NCBI GenBank assembly: GCA_947685225.1
Contig: CANTUV010000024.1
Coordinates: 13,534,001-13,598,000, forward strand
From: Garcia nutans
Taxonomy: Eukaryota > Streptophyta > Magnoliopsida > Malpighiales > Euphorbiaceae
Length of the DNA: 64,000 nt
Direction: 5' to 3'
Shown here: piece after piece, positions 11,403 through 23,279 of the stretch
Layout: each line of letters opens with the position of its first letter
How positions within the stretch are numbered: the stretch's first letter is position 1
The notes under the pieces: generated by a model
Databases searched by the model: none
Told to the model about the DNA's origin: nothing
What the model saw: only the letters and a program-made list of their open reading frames with translations
Made by a program: the position numbers and the translations under genes

Positions 11403-12160
11403 GCACTGCATGTTTTTTCCCCCAATTTCTCTTCTCGATTAGCAAATCAAGAATATATTTCCTTTGGGATAAAAAGATACCTTTCTTACTCCTTGCTACT
11501 TCAATCCCTAAGAAATATTTCAATACCCCCAAGTCTTTAATCTGGAGCTGAGTGTGAAGGAATAATTTAAGGGATAAAATTCTTGTAGCATCATCCCCAG
11601 TGATAACAATATCATCCTCATGTACCACCAAAAGAATGATACCAACTTTAGAGTGTTTGTAGAAGATAGAGTAATCAGACTCACTCCTTATCATCCTAAA
11701 GCTCTCAATTGCTTGACTAAATTTCCCAAACCAGGCTCGTGGACTTTGTTTCAAACCATATAGAGATTTTTGAAGTCGACATACTTTCCCATACTCCCCC
11801 TGAGCAATAAATCCAAGAGGTTGCTCGGTATAGACCTCTTTTTAGAGATCACCATGAAGGAATGCATTTTTAACATCCAGTTGGTACAAAGGTCAATCAT
11901 TCATAGCTGTAAGAGTAACAAACAAATGAATAATTTGAAGCTTAGCAACTGGAAAGAATGTGTCAGAATAATCAACACCATATGTTTGGGTAAATCCTTT
12001 TGCTATAAGATGAGCTTTGAGACGAGTCATTGAACCATCAAGATTGACTTTCATGGTGAAAATCCATTTGCACCTAATGGCCCTTTTATCTACAGGCAAT
12101 GGTACCAAATCCCAAATACCATTTTCATCAAGAGCTATCATTTCTTCCACCATAGTAGCA
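11386..12160 (-). pseudogene. Copia reverse transcriptase domain, broken
   Basis: Two open parts. One (11893-12153) holds the N-terminal block with GIWDLVPLP, CKWIFTMKVNLDGS and LIAKGFTQTYGVDYSDTF. The other (11386-11754) holds the C-terminal block starting at SPRAWFGKF. The catalytic motif, normally YVDD, reads HEDD in VVHEDDIVITGDD, so the palm is altered just before the Asp pair. The stretch between, about 11755-11890, would hold the MDVKNAFLHG-type block but is out of frame. Confidence 0.85.
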
Positions 12161-12508
12161 TGCTAACTAGGATGAGATAATGCCTCATGGAAAATTTTAG
12201 GAGTGGAGGAATTATCTAAAAAGGCAATGAAAAAACTAGATAAAGGAGGCAAATGGTCATATGAAGCAAAAGTTAAAATAACATAAGTACATTACCTTTT
12301 ACCTTTTTTATGAGCTATCGGAAGATATAGACTTAGGTCAGAAGTGTTTGATTTAGGATCTGGTGATGAGTGGAAAGGTAAAGGACATGTGATTGGATCC
12401 TCTATCTATCTAGAGTAGACATAAATAATAGCTAGTCAAGCAGGTTTGGTTGATGGCGCTCATAAGCATATAGAGGTTGTGAATGAGTAGTTTGAGTAAC
12501 AATATAGA

Positions 12509-13450
12509 CTAACAAATCATCTTCCTCCCCCTTAGCATCTGAGATAGGCAAGGAGGAAAAGAATGCAACATTCTCCAAAAATGTAACATACGTAGAAACA
12601 AGATATCAATGCAGAGTACGAGAGTAACACTTGTGTTCCTTTTGACTCGTGAATAACCAAGAAAAACACACTTAATAGATTTAGGATTTAATTTAGTAAT
12701 ATGAGGACAGACATCCCGAACAAAACATGTACTACTAAAGACCTTTGGAGTAATAGGAAAAAAAGGCTTTGAATGGAATAGAGTAGTGTAAGGAATATTA
12801 CCTTTAAGAATAGCAGAAGGCATTGTTTAATTAAGAAACATGCTATAGAGATAACATTATCCCAGAAGGGTTTTGGAACTTTCTTTTGGAATAAGAGTGC
12901 ACGTGCAACCTTGATGCCTATTCTTTCTCTCAATTATCCCATTTTAGGAGGGTGTATCAACACAAGAGGACTAATGGAGAATACCATTTTGAGTCATAAA
13001 AGACTGAAATGCACCTGAAAAGTATTATATGGCATTATCGCTTCGCAAGATTTCAACAGAAATATTAAACTGTGTTTTAATTTCAGCACAAAAACCACAA
13101 AAAATGAAAAATAATTCAGAATAATTCTTCATTAAATATAACTAGGTAAACACGAGAGTAATCATCAATAAACTTTACTAAATACTTAAAACTTGTTTGA
13201 GATACAATAGGACATGGACCCTAAATGTTAGAATGAACTAACTCAAAAGGAGATGCAACGCATTTATTTATCCTAGGGTAAGAAGAAAGACGATGATGTT
13301 TGGAAAACTAACAAGACACACAATCTAAGGAAGACACATGTTGAAACTCAAGACATAATTTCTTCAAGGAGGATAAAGAGGGATGTCCTAATCGACAGTG
13401 AGCCTCAAAAAAGTTGAGTTGACATTGGCTTTAACAAACGATGACTTTAG
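12509..13450 (-). pseudogene. Copia integrase, broken
   Basis: Minus strand. The HLGHPS-like zinc-binding start (AHCRLGHPSLSSLKKL) lies at about 13350-13400. The core follows with many stops (WYSPLVLIHPP near 12950, RERIGIKVARALLFQKKVPK at 12870-12930). The C-terminal part (12509-12823) has VCPHITKLNPKSIKCVFLGYS, a typical end block. Two overlapping frames over 12688-12823 reflect a frameshift. Confidence 0.75.
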
Positions 13451-14060
13451 AAACTTCAGAAAGCAAAATATAGAGACCTCTATTCATATGTCCTTTACCA
13501 ATAATCCTCTTTGTTGAACGATCTTGAAACAAACAATAAGCAGGGAAAAATAGCCAATAATTTAGAGCACGGGTAAGTTTACTCACATATATTAAATTTA
13601 AAGAGAAATTAGGAATATGTAAATTTGGAGATAGTGGAACTGAAGGTATAAGATTGACAATGCCAAAACCAAGTACACATTATGAAGAGCCATCTGCTAA
13701 GGTTATTTTAGAAGGGCTAACATATGAGTGAAAGGTAGAAAAGAGATTTGGATTACTTATCATGTGGTTTGTGGCACCCAAATCAATGACCCATTTGGAT
13801 GATGAGGAAAAGAGGCATGTATTAGAATTACCTGACTCAACAAGAGCAGTAATAGCATGATTGGAAGATTTTAGTGACTCTTAGTATTGAGTAAATTTGG
13901 TAAATTCCTTTGCAGAGATCTAAGTTGACTTATTAGTAGGTACTGGGGCACTAGTTACAACTACATTTGTAGATTGTAATCATTGATTCCAATTCTAAAG
14001 TTTTCAACAAGTACACTTGGTATGACTAGACTCATGGCAAGAATAGCATACAACTCCTCC
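13451..14060 (-). pseudogene. Copia nucleocapsid zinc knuckle and protease, broken
   Basis: A CCHC knuckle CYSCHESSHTKCTC is readable at about 14010-14055. The protease active site WVIDLGATNHM follows at about 13760-13800; the usual D-S/T-G triad reads D-L-G. A protease tail with PNFSLNLIYVSKL continues to about 13570. Stops occur between the blocks. Confidence 0.75.
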
Positions 14061-14575
14061 AAAACCTTTATTATGAATATCACCATCTTTTGTACTATGA
14101 TTATCCTTGACTTACAAGAGCACTAGAGGTAGGTGCAAAAGGTTGTAAGTTTTCATGGCGAAGTGTCCTTATAAATGTATCATGGAGAAAGTGTATCTTG
14201 GAATTAGAAAGAATTTGAGATTTGGATATCTCAAATTCTGAAGGGAGACCTGCAAGAGAACTCGTAACAACCATTTATTCCCATTAGACTTGTTAAAATT
14301 TAACATTAGAATGAAATGGCAACAAAATATTAAGTTCCTTATAGATCTTCTTGAACTCCATAAAGTAAGTTATAAGTGATTGCTCTTGTTTTTCGGTGTG
14401 GTCAAAGGCTTTAAAAACTTTATATATTTGGGATATATTTCCCTTTCATGAATATAGAAACTCCAATTATTCCATTAGCTCCTTCACAAGTCATTATGAT
14501 TAATTAGTGCAACTAATTCATTAGCAATAGAGTTTCTGATATGTAAGAAAATATGTGTCTCGTCACATAACCAAG
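14061..14575 (-). pseudogene. Copia gag, C-terminal half
   Basis: This continues the gag interrupted by the solo LTR at 14576-15917. Minus-strand readings near 14480-14570 give DETHIFLHIRNSIANELVAL, a capsid helix pattern. Later parts hold several stops. Confidence 0.6.
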
Positions 14576-15917
14576 TGTGAACCCTTAATTTTACACCTAG
14601 CCTAGATAATTGGGAAAAAGTAAAAAATTAAGAAAAAAAAATATATGATATCCTTCTTTTAAAAAAAAGAAAAAAGAGCCAAGTAGGCGGCCAGACCGGG
14701 AACTTTTCAGATGCTGCTCCAACGTGACGCGACGTGACCAATCCATGTCTAGTACAGATGAATATATGGGCATCGTGCATGGATCATCCACATCATGGGA
14801 GGCTTTAATGAAATTTTAGACTTCTATAAATAAAAGTCTACTCTTCTTGTTTAGAGATCAAAATTTCAGACGCCCGAAACTCTGTCGAATTGTACCCATG
14901 ATAAAAATTAATTAAATACTAAATTTTCATTGATTGTTATAGGATTTTTTTTACATCATTATTAATTGATCCTATTTAATTTTTACACAAGTGGAGCTAT
15001 GAAGTGACAAAGCTTTTCAACCTTTTATCAAGAAAAAATGTTTACCTAAGGTACTGTGCACTTTCCAATCGCATTTTCAATTTGGTAATTAATCAACTAA
15101 AAATTTGGTTAATTAAAAACCCTTTGTAATCAAAGGCATGAACTACTTACGGCTCTAATTCCCATTCAAATGGAATAAGTAGGCATGCTTGGAATATTAC
15201 TCTGAGTGGTGAGCCTACACCTTTCTGTTGTTTTACTCATGAACTACTTGCGAATTTGGTGAGTTTCACAATGATTGTTGTTGTTGTTTTACTCATCTTT
15301 CTTTTTGGTTGAGTAGTTGATTTGGGGATTTATGCTCGACCTAGAACCTATAAAGGCTAGAGTTGAAGCTTTCCTGAAATTATTATCTTCTTTGATGGAG
15401 TTATAATATTTACTTTCCCACACTGCATTTATGAATGTCATATTATTACCTGCTCATGCATTATAACAATATCAGACGCACCAAATATGTCATAATACAT
15501 AAAAATTGCATTTTTATCAATTCTAAATAAGGTCAAAATTCAACCAAAGAGATTAAAAAACCATTTTTTTTTATCAAAATTAGTATGAAAACTTTGCCCG
15601 ACACCCATCATGATTGGTTTCGGACTAGTGTCCTTTTTGGATAAAAATTAACTTAATTTAATGGAGTTAATTAAATGGGTTTTTTTCCTTAATTTTCCCA
15701 AAATAAAATACATTAAGGTGGCGACTCTCCAATCTCTGTTTTTTAAGCATAAAAGTCGTCATCCCTTTTCAAAATAAAAGATAATTATAAACTCGCGCTT
15801 ACAGAACTGACTGGAGACCATGCATACGTGGTATTATCATATGGGACTTAACCCAAATGTGCTTTTTGGCTCCTAATTCTCAAGTGGACAGGATCGGCGC
15901 TTAGGCGAGTCCTCACA
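14576..15917 (+). mobile_element. Solo LTR (unassigned family)
   Basis: Starts TGTGAACCC and ends CCTCACA, with flanks CCAAG (14571-14575) and CTAAG (15918-15922), a 5-bp target duplication with one mismatch. It interrupts gag of the copia element, whose reading resumes on both sides. There is no internal coding region. A TATAAATAAAAG at about 14825 favours plus orientation, but only weakly. The segment near 15715 (AAGGTGGCGACTCTCC) resembles transcribed LTR sequence of Tat/Ogre-type gypsy elements, so the parent may belong there. Confidence 0.8.
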
Positions 15918-16121
15918 CTAAGCGTTTCTATTTGCATCAGTTGGTGGCTCATCAATAAGTTGACGGGCTTTATCTATACTCCTTAAATAAATATGAATTA
16001 TTTTACTCCAAGCTAGATAGTTGGAGCTATTCAATTTTTGTTTTGTGATCTTAGTCAGAATAGGAATCACATCAGTAACTACTGTTGATTTGTTTTCAAC
16101 CACATCAGTAGCTTCTACCAT
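15918..16121 (-). pseudogene. Copia gag, N-terminal part
   Basis: Starts at the ATG complementary to 16119-16121 and is open for 67 codons until the solo LTR cuts it. ITKQKLNSSNYLAWSKIIHI followed by LRSIDK is the conserved copia gag start, in which the NYLAW block is diagnostic. It lies about 580 bases downstream of the primer site. Confidence 0.8.
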
Positions 16122-16698
16122 TTTTTTTTAATATAATGACTGAACATAGAGATGCCAACACGACTCATGTATAGAAAAATCTAGTTGTTAAACCGATGGC
16201 CAAAAAACTTATATAGAGTAAAAGATACCAACAAATCATAAAACCCATTGGTCAAATGTAAAAATAAATGTTCATAAATAGGAAAAATTATTGAAAAATA
16301 TCTGTCTTTAGAAAAAAAATGCCCACTGACATCTTGATAACACTCAAACCTGGCTGAAAATGAAAGCCTAGACTCTAACGACCACCAAGAGGGAAATCGG
16401 AAGCAAGAGAAATGTTGGAAGGACCATCAAGCACTAGCAAGTGTGATTACTAGGAACAAGTCAGATGGTGCATGTGTGCCACTTGCCAGTCTGATGGTGA
16501 TCAGTTTGTGAAGACTGGCCTATCAGCTACCACTGATACTGATGGTGAGGGCAGTGAGTAAAATTCTCACCCAAGGAGTGCAGATAGAAATTCAATGGTA
16601 AGAGAGAGAAAAGAAAAGGAAAAAAAATTTGATGTTCTGATAGTTTATTGAGCTTCTGCTATTGATGCTTAGAGTGGAAAAAATTTAGAGTTTATATT
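16122..16698 (-). other. Untranslated leader of the copia element
   Basis: Between gag start and primer site. I see no open frame of note and no clear structure. Short CAG/CTG-like words (CAGTCTGATGGTGATCAG near 16490) occur. Confidence 0.5.
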
Positions 16699-16710
16699 GC
16701 TCTAATACCA
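16699..16710 (-). other. Primer-binding site (tRNA-iMet type)
   Basis: CTCTAATACCA on the plus strand reads TGGTATTAGAG on the minus strand, adjoining the LTR end. It matches the TGGTATCAGAGC primer site of tRNA-iMet-primed elements except for one transition. Confidence 0.85.
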
Positions 16711-16918
16711 TGTAATTAGACTTTTCTATTTCTCAATCTTGAGTTTACAATTGGTTTTTTGGATTAATTTGTGGAGAATAATCCTATTACTATTAGTAGT
16801 CTACAAGGGAACATACTATCTTAAATACAATAACTAATCAAGGAACTACTAAAAGATGTATATAGATTGAGGAACATAATAGCTCAAATTAAGGATATTT
16901 TAATTATATCTACTAACA
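16711..16918 (-). repeat. 5' LTR of short-LTR copia element
   Basis: Partner of 10384-10596. It ends ...CTACTAACA, so on the minus strand the LTR starts TGTTAGTAG. Confidence 0.85.
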
Positions 16919-17284
16919 TATATATATAAAGTATGGTATAGAAAATTAGAAATCCTAAAGTGAATATATAACATGACATAATATGAATTCACAAAATAAT
17001 TCTAATACATTTCTAAAGATATTAAATATTAAGTAATAAATCAATAAAATATAATATAATTTCATATTATAATAATAAATCGATTATTATTTTAGTTATT
17101 CGATTTGGTTTAGTATGGTTCTCAATGCAGGTATAACTTAATATCCAAAACCACCCCATATTAAAAAAATTATACTTTTCAGTTTGGAAAAACTCAAAAA
17201 GTCAAATTATATTTTCGATTTTGGATATTTTGGTTCGAATATTTAGATCAGTTCATGTATCTCCAGGATCCGTGCTTAGCCCTA
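16919..17284. other. Right part of the hAT-type element, no gene
   Basis: A+T-rich sequence ending in the inverted terminal repeat CGTGCTTAGCCCTA. The subterminal part has GGTTTAGTATGG and TTTTGGTTCG words like those near the left end. Confidence 0.65.
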
Positions 17285-18108
17285 CTACCAGTAATTAATG
17301 ACCTATTTAACATGTATTTTATAAGATCAGTTGGGGACACTGCATACACTCTATTCCTAATAATATAATGTCAATTAAAAAATGCAGAATACAAGGTTGG
17401 ACAAAATTTTTCTACTGGAGAATATATCTAATCTTAGTTAACAGTAATATTCTAATAGTTAACAAGCGTCCAATAGATTTACAAGCGGTCAATATTTATA
17501 GTTTGAGAGGAATACCTTTTATAGGTGGTACCAACACTGGAAGCTTTGATAAATAGTCTTCAGTTTGCTCAAAGATTACTTAATGTTTCTCCTCCCACAC
17601 AAATTCTTCCACTGTCTTTAATTTCAAAAAATAAAAAAAAAATCCTTGTCTTACCTACCAAGTTAAAGATAAACCTCCTTAGATAGTTTATCTGACCTAA
17701 GAACCTCTACAACTTTTTTTTTTCAACTGGTGGCTTCACTTCAATAATAGCCTAGGCCTTATTCATATCCACTTCAACTCCCCTTTGGTGTACCAGAAAA
17801 ACCAAGAACTTTCCAACTTGAACCTCAAATGCACATTTGAGAGGGTTGAGTCTTATTTATGCATTCTCATCGTTTCAAAGCTTCCCCTTAAGTGCTCTAC
17901 ATATTCTCTAACCATTTTGGACTTCATCACAATATCATCTATGTACATACCATTTTGGACTTCACCATGATATCATCTATGTACACCCCTACATATTTTC
18001 CGATCATATCATGAAAAATAACATTCATAGCTCATTGGTACATGGCATCTACACTTTTTAATTTGAACAGTATCACCAACCACTTAAAGGTACTTATGGA
18101 TCCAGAAA
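17285..18108 (-). pseudogene. Tat-like remnant, part 2: reverse transcriptase and RNase H
   Basis: Minus strand. From 18108 down, the RT palm reads AMNVIFHDMIGKYVGVYIDD (catalytic YIDD) and MVKSKM, then LRGSFETMR. It goes on through GQINYLRRFI into RNase H near 17500-17600 (FEQTEDYLSKLPVLVPPIKG). It ends at the hAT duplication, and RNase H continues at 7896. The fragment begins abruptly at an inserted LTR at 18109. Several stops are present. Confidence 0.75.
17913..17986 (-). repeat. 38-base tandem duplication over the RT active site
   Basis: CATTTTGGACTTCA and ATATCATCTATGTACA occur twice, 38 bases apart, with few differences. The unit encodes the YIDDIMVKSKM block. Because 38 is not a multiple of three, the duplication shifts the frame. 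Confidence 0.85.
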
Positions 18109-19625
18109 TGTAATGCCCATAATTTTAGTAAATTATAATTAAATAAATAATTTGAAAGGGTAATTAAAGGGTTAGAGGGAGGGCAATAACAAATATATAT
18201 ATATATATGAAATATAAGTGAAATATACATAACATATAAATGTCACTAAAAATGAAAAAGTCAAAAAGTAAATAGTAAAAGTCAAAGGTAAATAGTAAAA
18301 GGTAAAATTTTTTTTAAAAAATAATAAATGAATAAATAAAATAAAAGTTTGATTATTTTGTGGAAGATGGAATTTTGGAATATTAATAATGAATTAATTA
18401 ATTAATTATTATATATAAATATATGTGGAAGGAAAATAAGAAAGAAATAAAAGTCAAAATTTAAAACACTTCTTCTTCTTCTTCTTATCGCCATGGTCAA
18501 AATCTCCATTAATGTAGAAAGGAGGTTTTGAATCTTCCAAATACTCAAAATTCTACCAAGTTTCTAAAGATTAAGGGTGATTTTGGAGGATTTGCAAGTG
18601 ATAGGTAAGCTTTCTTGAAAATTTAAGAAGCTTTATTGAGATTTTGGATTATGTAAGATTTTGATTTTTGAAAGAGAATTTTATAATTGTTTAAATGGGT
18701 TTGAATGATGTTATTTTGGTGTGAAATTAAAGATTTTATGGTTAGTTGATTGATTTGATTAGGTTTGGTTGAAGTTTGGAAGAAGAAGAGAGTGATTTAG
18801 GGTTTCATGGGATTTTTATAAAGAATTTATGTAAATTGAATTTAAATAGTTAAATTGTGTTAAAATATGATTCTAATGACAACTTAGCTTAAAACTTAAC
18901 TTGGAATCAATTGGAATAGAAATTCAAAATTAAAGTGTATTAGGGAAAAATTGGAAATTTGGTATAAATGTGATAAATTGAGTTTTATCAGTTAAAGTGG
19001 ATAGTAATGCGTCCCTAATAAATTATTTATGCTCACATTTGATTAGGAAGTGAGTAGAGCCAAGTTTCTTAGTTAAAGTGGTGAAGAGCATGGTGAAAGT
19101 TGGTGTTGGAGGGTGTTAGTTCATTGGATTGTGACACATTTCTAGGTAAGTACATACTTTGATTAATATATCTTATTGACATTTAATTTGGCTTAGCACA
19201 TTTTGTTAGTAAGAATGTGCTAAGCTACTTTGATATTGAGTATTTGAATGTGATGCATTGTTGGTTGTAGGAAGGTGTAAAATGCATTATGTGCATTATA
19301 TTATGCCATTGTAAATGGCTAAAATAAGTAATGTGTGCCAATTGAGAAAAAAAGTGAAAAATGCCCAAAGTATATGGGTAATGAGGTCACATTGTAAATG
19401 TGACATATATTATTAATAATGTGATGAATTATGTTGGAAAAGGGGGATTGATTATGGAAATGTGTAATGTATATGAAATGTGTGTTGCTTTGTATAATAT
19501 CATATTCCAGAGTTATGTGTTTGGTGTTATATATATGGCATGCCTATTATATGATATGCCTTCAGAGCCAAACGCTCGGCGTCACTTATGTTATTATTTG
19601 CCTTCGAGCTAGATGCTAGGCATCG
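18109..19625 (+). repeat. Tekay-type LTR, 5' part, cut by non-coding element
   Basis: Starts TGTAATGCCC and runs through the features shared by the large LTRs of this window: a TCAAAAAGTAAATAGTAAAAG block, an AT-rich block, CTTCTTCTTCTTCTT near 18473, then GATTAAGGGTGATTTTGGA. It stops inside a tandem motif (TAGATGCTAGGCATCG), where the minus-strand non-coding element begins. Its continuation appears to be 28458-28962. It was inserted in the RT of the Tat-like remnant. Confidence 0.7.
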
Positions 19626-22600
19626 TGTAACACTCTTATATCATGTATACGTACAATACATATTTTCAGCATATGTAAAATATGCATATACAGTAAAAAA
19701 ATGTCACAGACCGGTTTAATAAAATTTTTTACATTTTTGTTTTAAAATTTCAAATACTAAATATATAAAATTAAATAGTATATAAATATTCTTTACTTGC
19801 TATAGTAACCCGAAATAACATTTTATATGAAAATCTCTGTGAAATATTCGCCAGAGTTTTATCTGTAATTTGGACGTTTTCAAAATTCAGCAAAACACAG
19901 CCTGCATAAAACAAACACTCCCAATAAAATCAATTCACCATTTCACCAATACTTCTCAATTTCTCCATATTTTCTCAAAATACTTATATATAGGTATATA
20001 TATCAACAACACATATAAGATCCCATCTTAAACAAATTATTCAAAATATTCTTTACAATTTACAATATATACTTCAAAAATATATCATAACATACATAAT
20101 ATCAAAATATACTATAATATCAAATATGTACATCCTGGCAACTGGCTCTGATCTTGATGTACCCAAAAACAACTCTTCAAGCTCAATAAATACAAACCTA
20201 GACCCGACCAAGTCTAGTAGAACTCTTCGGCTCTACCAAAACGTCCATGTCACCTGCGCGACGAATTACAATCGCGCTAAGCCGAAGCCTAGTGGTACAA
20301 ACTTTGGTAATAACAATAAAACTCAAATGCCATGCCAATACACAATGCTCATGAACATCACATCATTCCATTTTCTCATACCTTTCAAATATTTCACAAT
20401 CCACCATTCATATAAAAACAAACACGAACATGGGCCCAAAGATAACTAATATGCTATTCAAATTCCAGAGTTACTATTTTGGTCTATAATGACACCATGA
20501 GTCTAGCCCCGTATGTAATATATCAATGTAATAATCCAACTAGGTCTGAGCTTACGACCCGGTTATTTCACTCAGCCTAGCTTTAAATATTTATTTTTGA
20601 GGCTTACGACCTGGTCATTTCACCTCAAAAATATTTTCACAATGACACCCAGCGTCTAGTCCGTAGACAATCATAGGTATGTTGCCAAACACAGAATTCT
20701 GAAAATTGAATAACATACTAGACACACAATTTATTCATATTTCTCATTATTAATCTCTTTCTCATTGTCACATATTCAATATAGGCACATTGCCTTATTT
20801 TCTTATTTTTTTTCTCACTTTTCTCACTTTTCTCATTTTTCTCATTTTTCTCAATATCAATTCATTTCATTATATTTCCACATATCTCATTACATTATAT
20901 CACATTTTTTTTCATTCACAACACATTACCCAATCACTTTGGGTATTTCCACATAATACACATGTTAATCACATTTACACAATTTAGCCATTATCAATAG
21001 CTTTTCACAATACATCTAACATATATATGACATTACAAATGTCATAGCACATTATTCATGCACAACCAATGTACTAAGTAGCTTAACATATTTTTCAACC
21101 AAAATGAGTTAAGCCCAAAAGTCATGCAAACATAACCAATGTATTCAAAGTTTGTACTTACCTCAATTAGCAATCAAAACAAGCTTAAAACTCTCACCGA
21201 CCTTCTCTTCCAAGTTGCCCTTCAACACTTGGATTGGCCAAACTACTTCCTCTCAATGTCTATACCAAAAGTGAACATAAATAATCATTTAATATCACAT
21301 TCTAAGGCATTCTCAATATCAAACCTTAATTTAACAGCACTCCTACAAAATTTCAAAAATTAAGTCTTTCCTTACTTTAACTTAGCAAATCCATATTAAT
21401 CCATTAAATTATTATTTTGAGTTTATTTATATCATTACAAATATATTTTAACATGTTTAAACCAATTATATTAATTAACCACATGCTTATGTTCAAAACC
21501 CTAAAATGGCATAACCTTCACCATTGAAGCATCTCCATTCCAACTCAATTCAATTATCATTTCAATCTTATTTCCACCACTTATATCATTAAATAACATG
21601 ATTTAAGCAATAAAATCAAACAATTAATCATTCTTTGAAAATTCACTTTTCCAAAACCCTAAATCAATACTACTATCTTCAAACTCTATCCAAACTTAAC
21701 TAAATCCATCATTTGATTTTAAAATCCTTTTTTATGCATCCAAACAACATATTTGGAATCAATTTGCACAATTAAAACTCATGATTTAAAAAATCCAAAT
21801 GTTTCATAATCCTAAATTCTCTCTCCTCAACCAACTTAACTCAAACTTAACCATTTCTTTAATCTAACATTAAAACCATTGTTAATCACTTAAAATAACT
21901 TCATCCATACCCAAATATACAATTAAATCTTAGAACTTCAAAAACCCAAAATACACATATTCAAACTTTCATGAAATCCAAATAAATAAGTTGAAAACTT
22001 ACTAATTTTGGTGGAAATCACCAAAAATCCACTTTGAATACTTGAAATCCTTCAATTTGTGGAGTATGGAAGAAGCAAAATCGTTGGCTCCACAACAATG
22101 GAGGTTCGGCCAAGGAGGAAGAAGAAGATGATGAAAATGGCTTTTTATTTTTTTCTTTTCTTTCATCTTTATTTATATCCATATATATATTAAAATAATT
22201 TAATAATTAATTAATTAATTATTTATTTAATAAATTAAAAGTTCAAAATCCCTCTTCCATTCAAAAATAATTTATTTTTAAATTATTTTATAAATTTTGA
22301 ATTTCTAAGATTTAATTATCAAAATACTCTTTTACTTTGAGTTTTCTTTTAAAAAGTATTGACTTTTATATGTTTATATATTTTACATATATATCACATA
22401 TATATTCCACTTTTTCATTTAAAATCCCTTCATTTTTTTATTTAAAACTATTATTTTAATTTTTCCATTTAAATTATAATTTATTTTATCAAATTTTTAA
22501 AAATTAAAATTTTTAAAAATTTGGGATATTACACATATGCACAAGTAATGTGTATCTTATATACACATCAAATGTACCTTATATGTATATTAAATATATT

Positions 22601-22746
22601 AAGTATGTAATGTATTAATCCAATATATAATTAATATACCATATGTATATGTTATATATGCTCTAGATATATATATATTAAGTATATATAGCTTTTATAT
22701 CTCCAATTACTTATTTAATTTCTCCAAAATCACGGATGTGACAATT
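19626..22746 (-). repeat. 3' LTR of the non-coding element
   Basis: The left edge TGTAACACTC is the LTR end as read on the plus strand; the polypurine tract abuts 22746. There are two candidate starts on the minus strand: TGTCACATCC at 22746, beside the tract, and TGTAATATCCC at 22533, matching the start of the two solo copies at 50538 and 58841. The 213 bases between are A+T-rich and peculiar to this copy. Short C/T-rich repeats (TTTTCTCA units) lie at 20810-20851. Confidence 0.7.
20810..20851. repeat. TTTTCTCA-type short tandem repeat in LTR
   Basis: Five to six units of TTTCTCAC/TTTTCTCA in a row. A longer, degenerate version lies at the matching place of the solo LTR at 51755-51835. Confidence 0.75.
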
Positions 22747-22760
22747 TTCTCCCTCTTAAA
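22747..22760 (-). other. Polypurine tract of the non-coding element
   Basis: ATTTTCTCCCTCTT on the plus strand, that is AAGAGGGAGAAAAT on the minus strand, adjoins the LTR. The preceding TTTGTCCTCGAAATTATCC closely parallels TTCGTCCTCGAAATTACCTG beside the tract of the coding Tekay-like element at 40448-40490. Confidence 0.8.
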
Positions 22761-23154
22761 TAATTTTGTCCTCGAAATTATCCAGTATGGTAATAAATCA
22801 TCTAAATAAAATAAAATCTTAAAATCTCATATTAAATTAATCATCTCATCAAATCATTATTTCATAAAATTACATAATTTCTATTCTCCCCCTTAGGTTC
22901 ATTCTCAAATACCTTTTTACCATTCCATAACTCATCATTATACTGTCTGTTTACTTAAACAATCACAATAGATTATCATATCATTAATTAAATTGTCATT
23001 AGATAAAATTAATTCATCTCTTTAATATATATACATTACACACCTATTACACTCAAGATATTTGATCACTTCATTATCTTAAAAATATACTCTCATAACA
23101 TTAAATTCAAATGTTAATAACTTATATCTTAACACCATAATTTTACACACCTTC
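22761..23154 (-). other. Internal non-coding region, part 1
   Basis: Apart from the block next to the polypurine tract, I see only A+T-rich sequence with no coding similarity. Confidence 0.5.
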
Positions 23155-23279
23155 ACTTTTGTTAGACAAATGATCTCAATTTTGATCCTTGACAACTCAA
23201 ACGGATGATCTATTTAACTTGTGTTTGAGAAATCTTGTTGCAGGATTAGGTTGCTTCAATTAAAGGTGAACAGAACAAG

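Larger units (their letters stand above)
10384..16918 (-). mobile_element. Ty1/copia element with short LTRs, complete but decayed
   Basis: LTRs of about 210 bases (10384-10596 and 16711-16918) bound the element. The identical flanks TATAT (10379-10383, 16919-16923) look like a 5-bp target duplication, though they lie in A+T-rich DNA. A primer site sits next to the right LTR and a polypurine tract next to the left, which fixes minus orientation. The gag-PR-IN-RT-RNase H order (IN before RT) is that of copia. The LTRs differ at roughly 6-7% of positions by eye. Every domain has stops or frameshifts. A solo LTR interrupts gag at 14576-15917. Confidence 0.88.
7905..17284. mobile_element. Non-autonomous hAT-type DNA transposon, enlarged by nested insertions
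   Basis: The left end TAGGGCTAAACATCG is matched by the inverted right end CGTGCTTAGCCCTA; 8-bp duplications flank both. Subtracting the foldback element (8428-9944) and the copia element (10384-16918) leaves about 1.3 kb of A+T-rich sequence without coding frames, so this is a small non-autonomous element. Its subterminal regions are palindromic-looking, with repeated TTTGG/CCAAA words. It inserted into the RNase H region of a Tat-like element, whose reading resumes on the other side. Confidence 0.8.

Noticed and set aside
16699..16710. tRNA gene fragments at the TGGTATYAGAGC sites
   Set aside because: Only 12 bases match, beside LTR ends; these are primer-binding sites. I saw no tRNA cloverleaf or rRNA sequence in the window.
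18109..19625. An LTR and its inverted neighbour as a single large inverted-repeat DNA transposon
   Set aside because: TGTAAC...GTTACA ends are LTR ends. The primer site and polypurine tract on the inverted partner show it is a retroelement.
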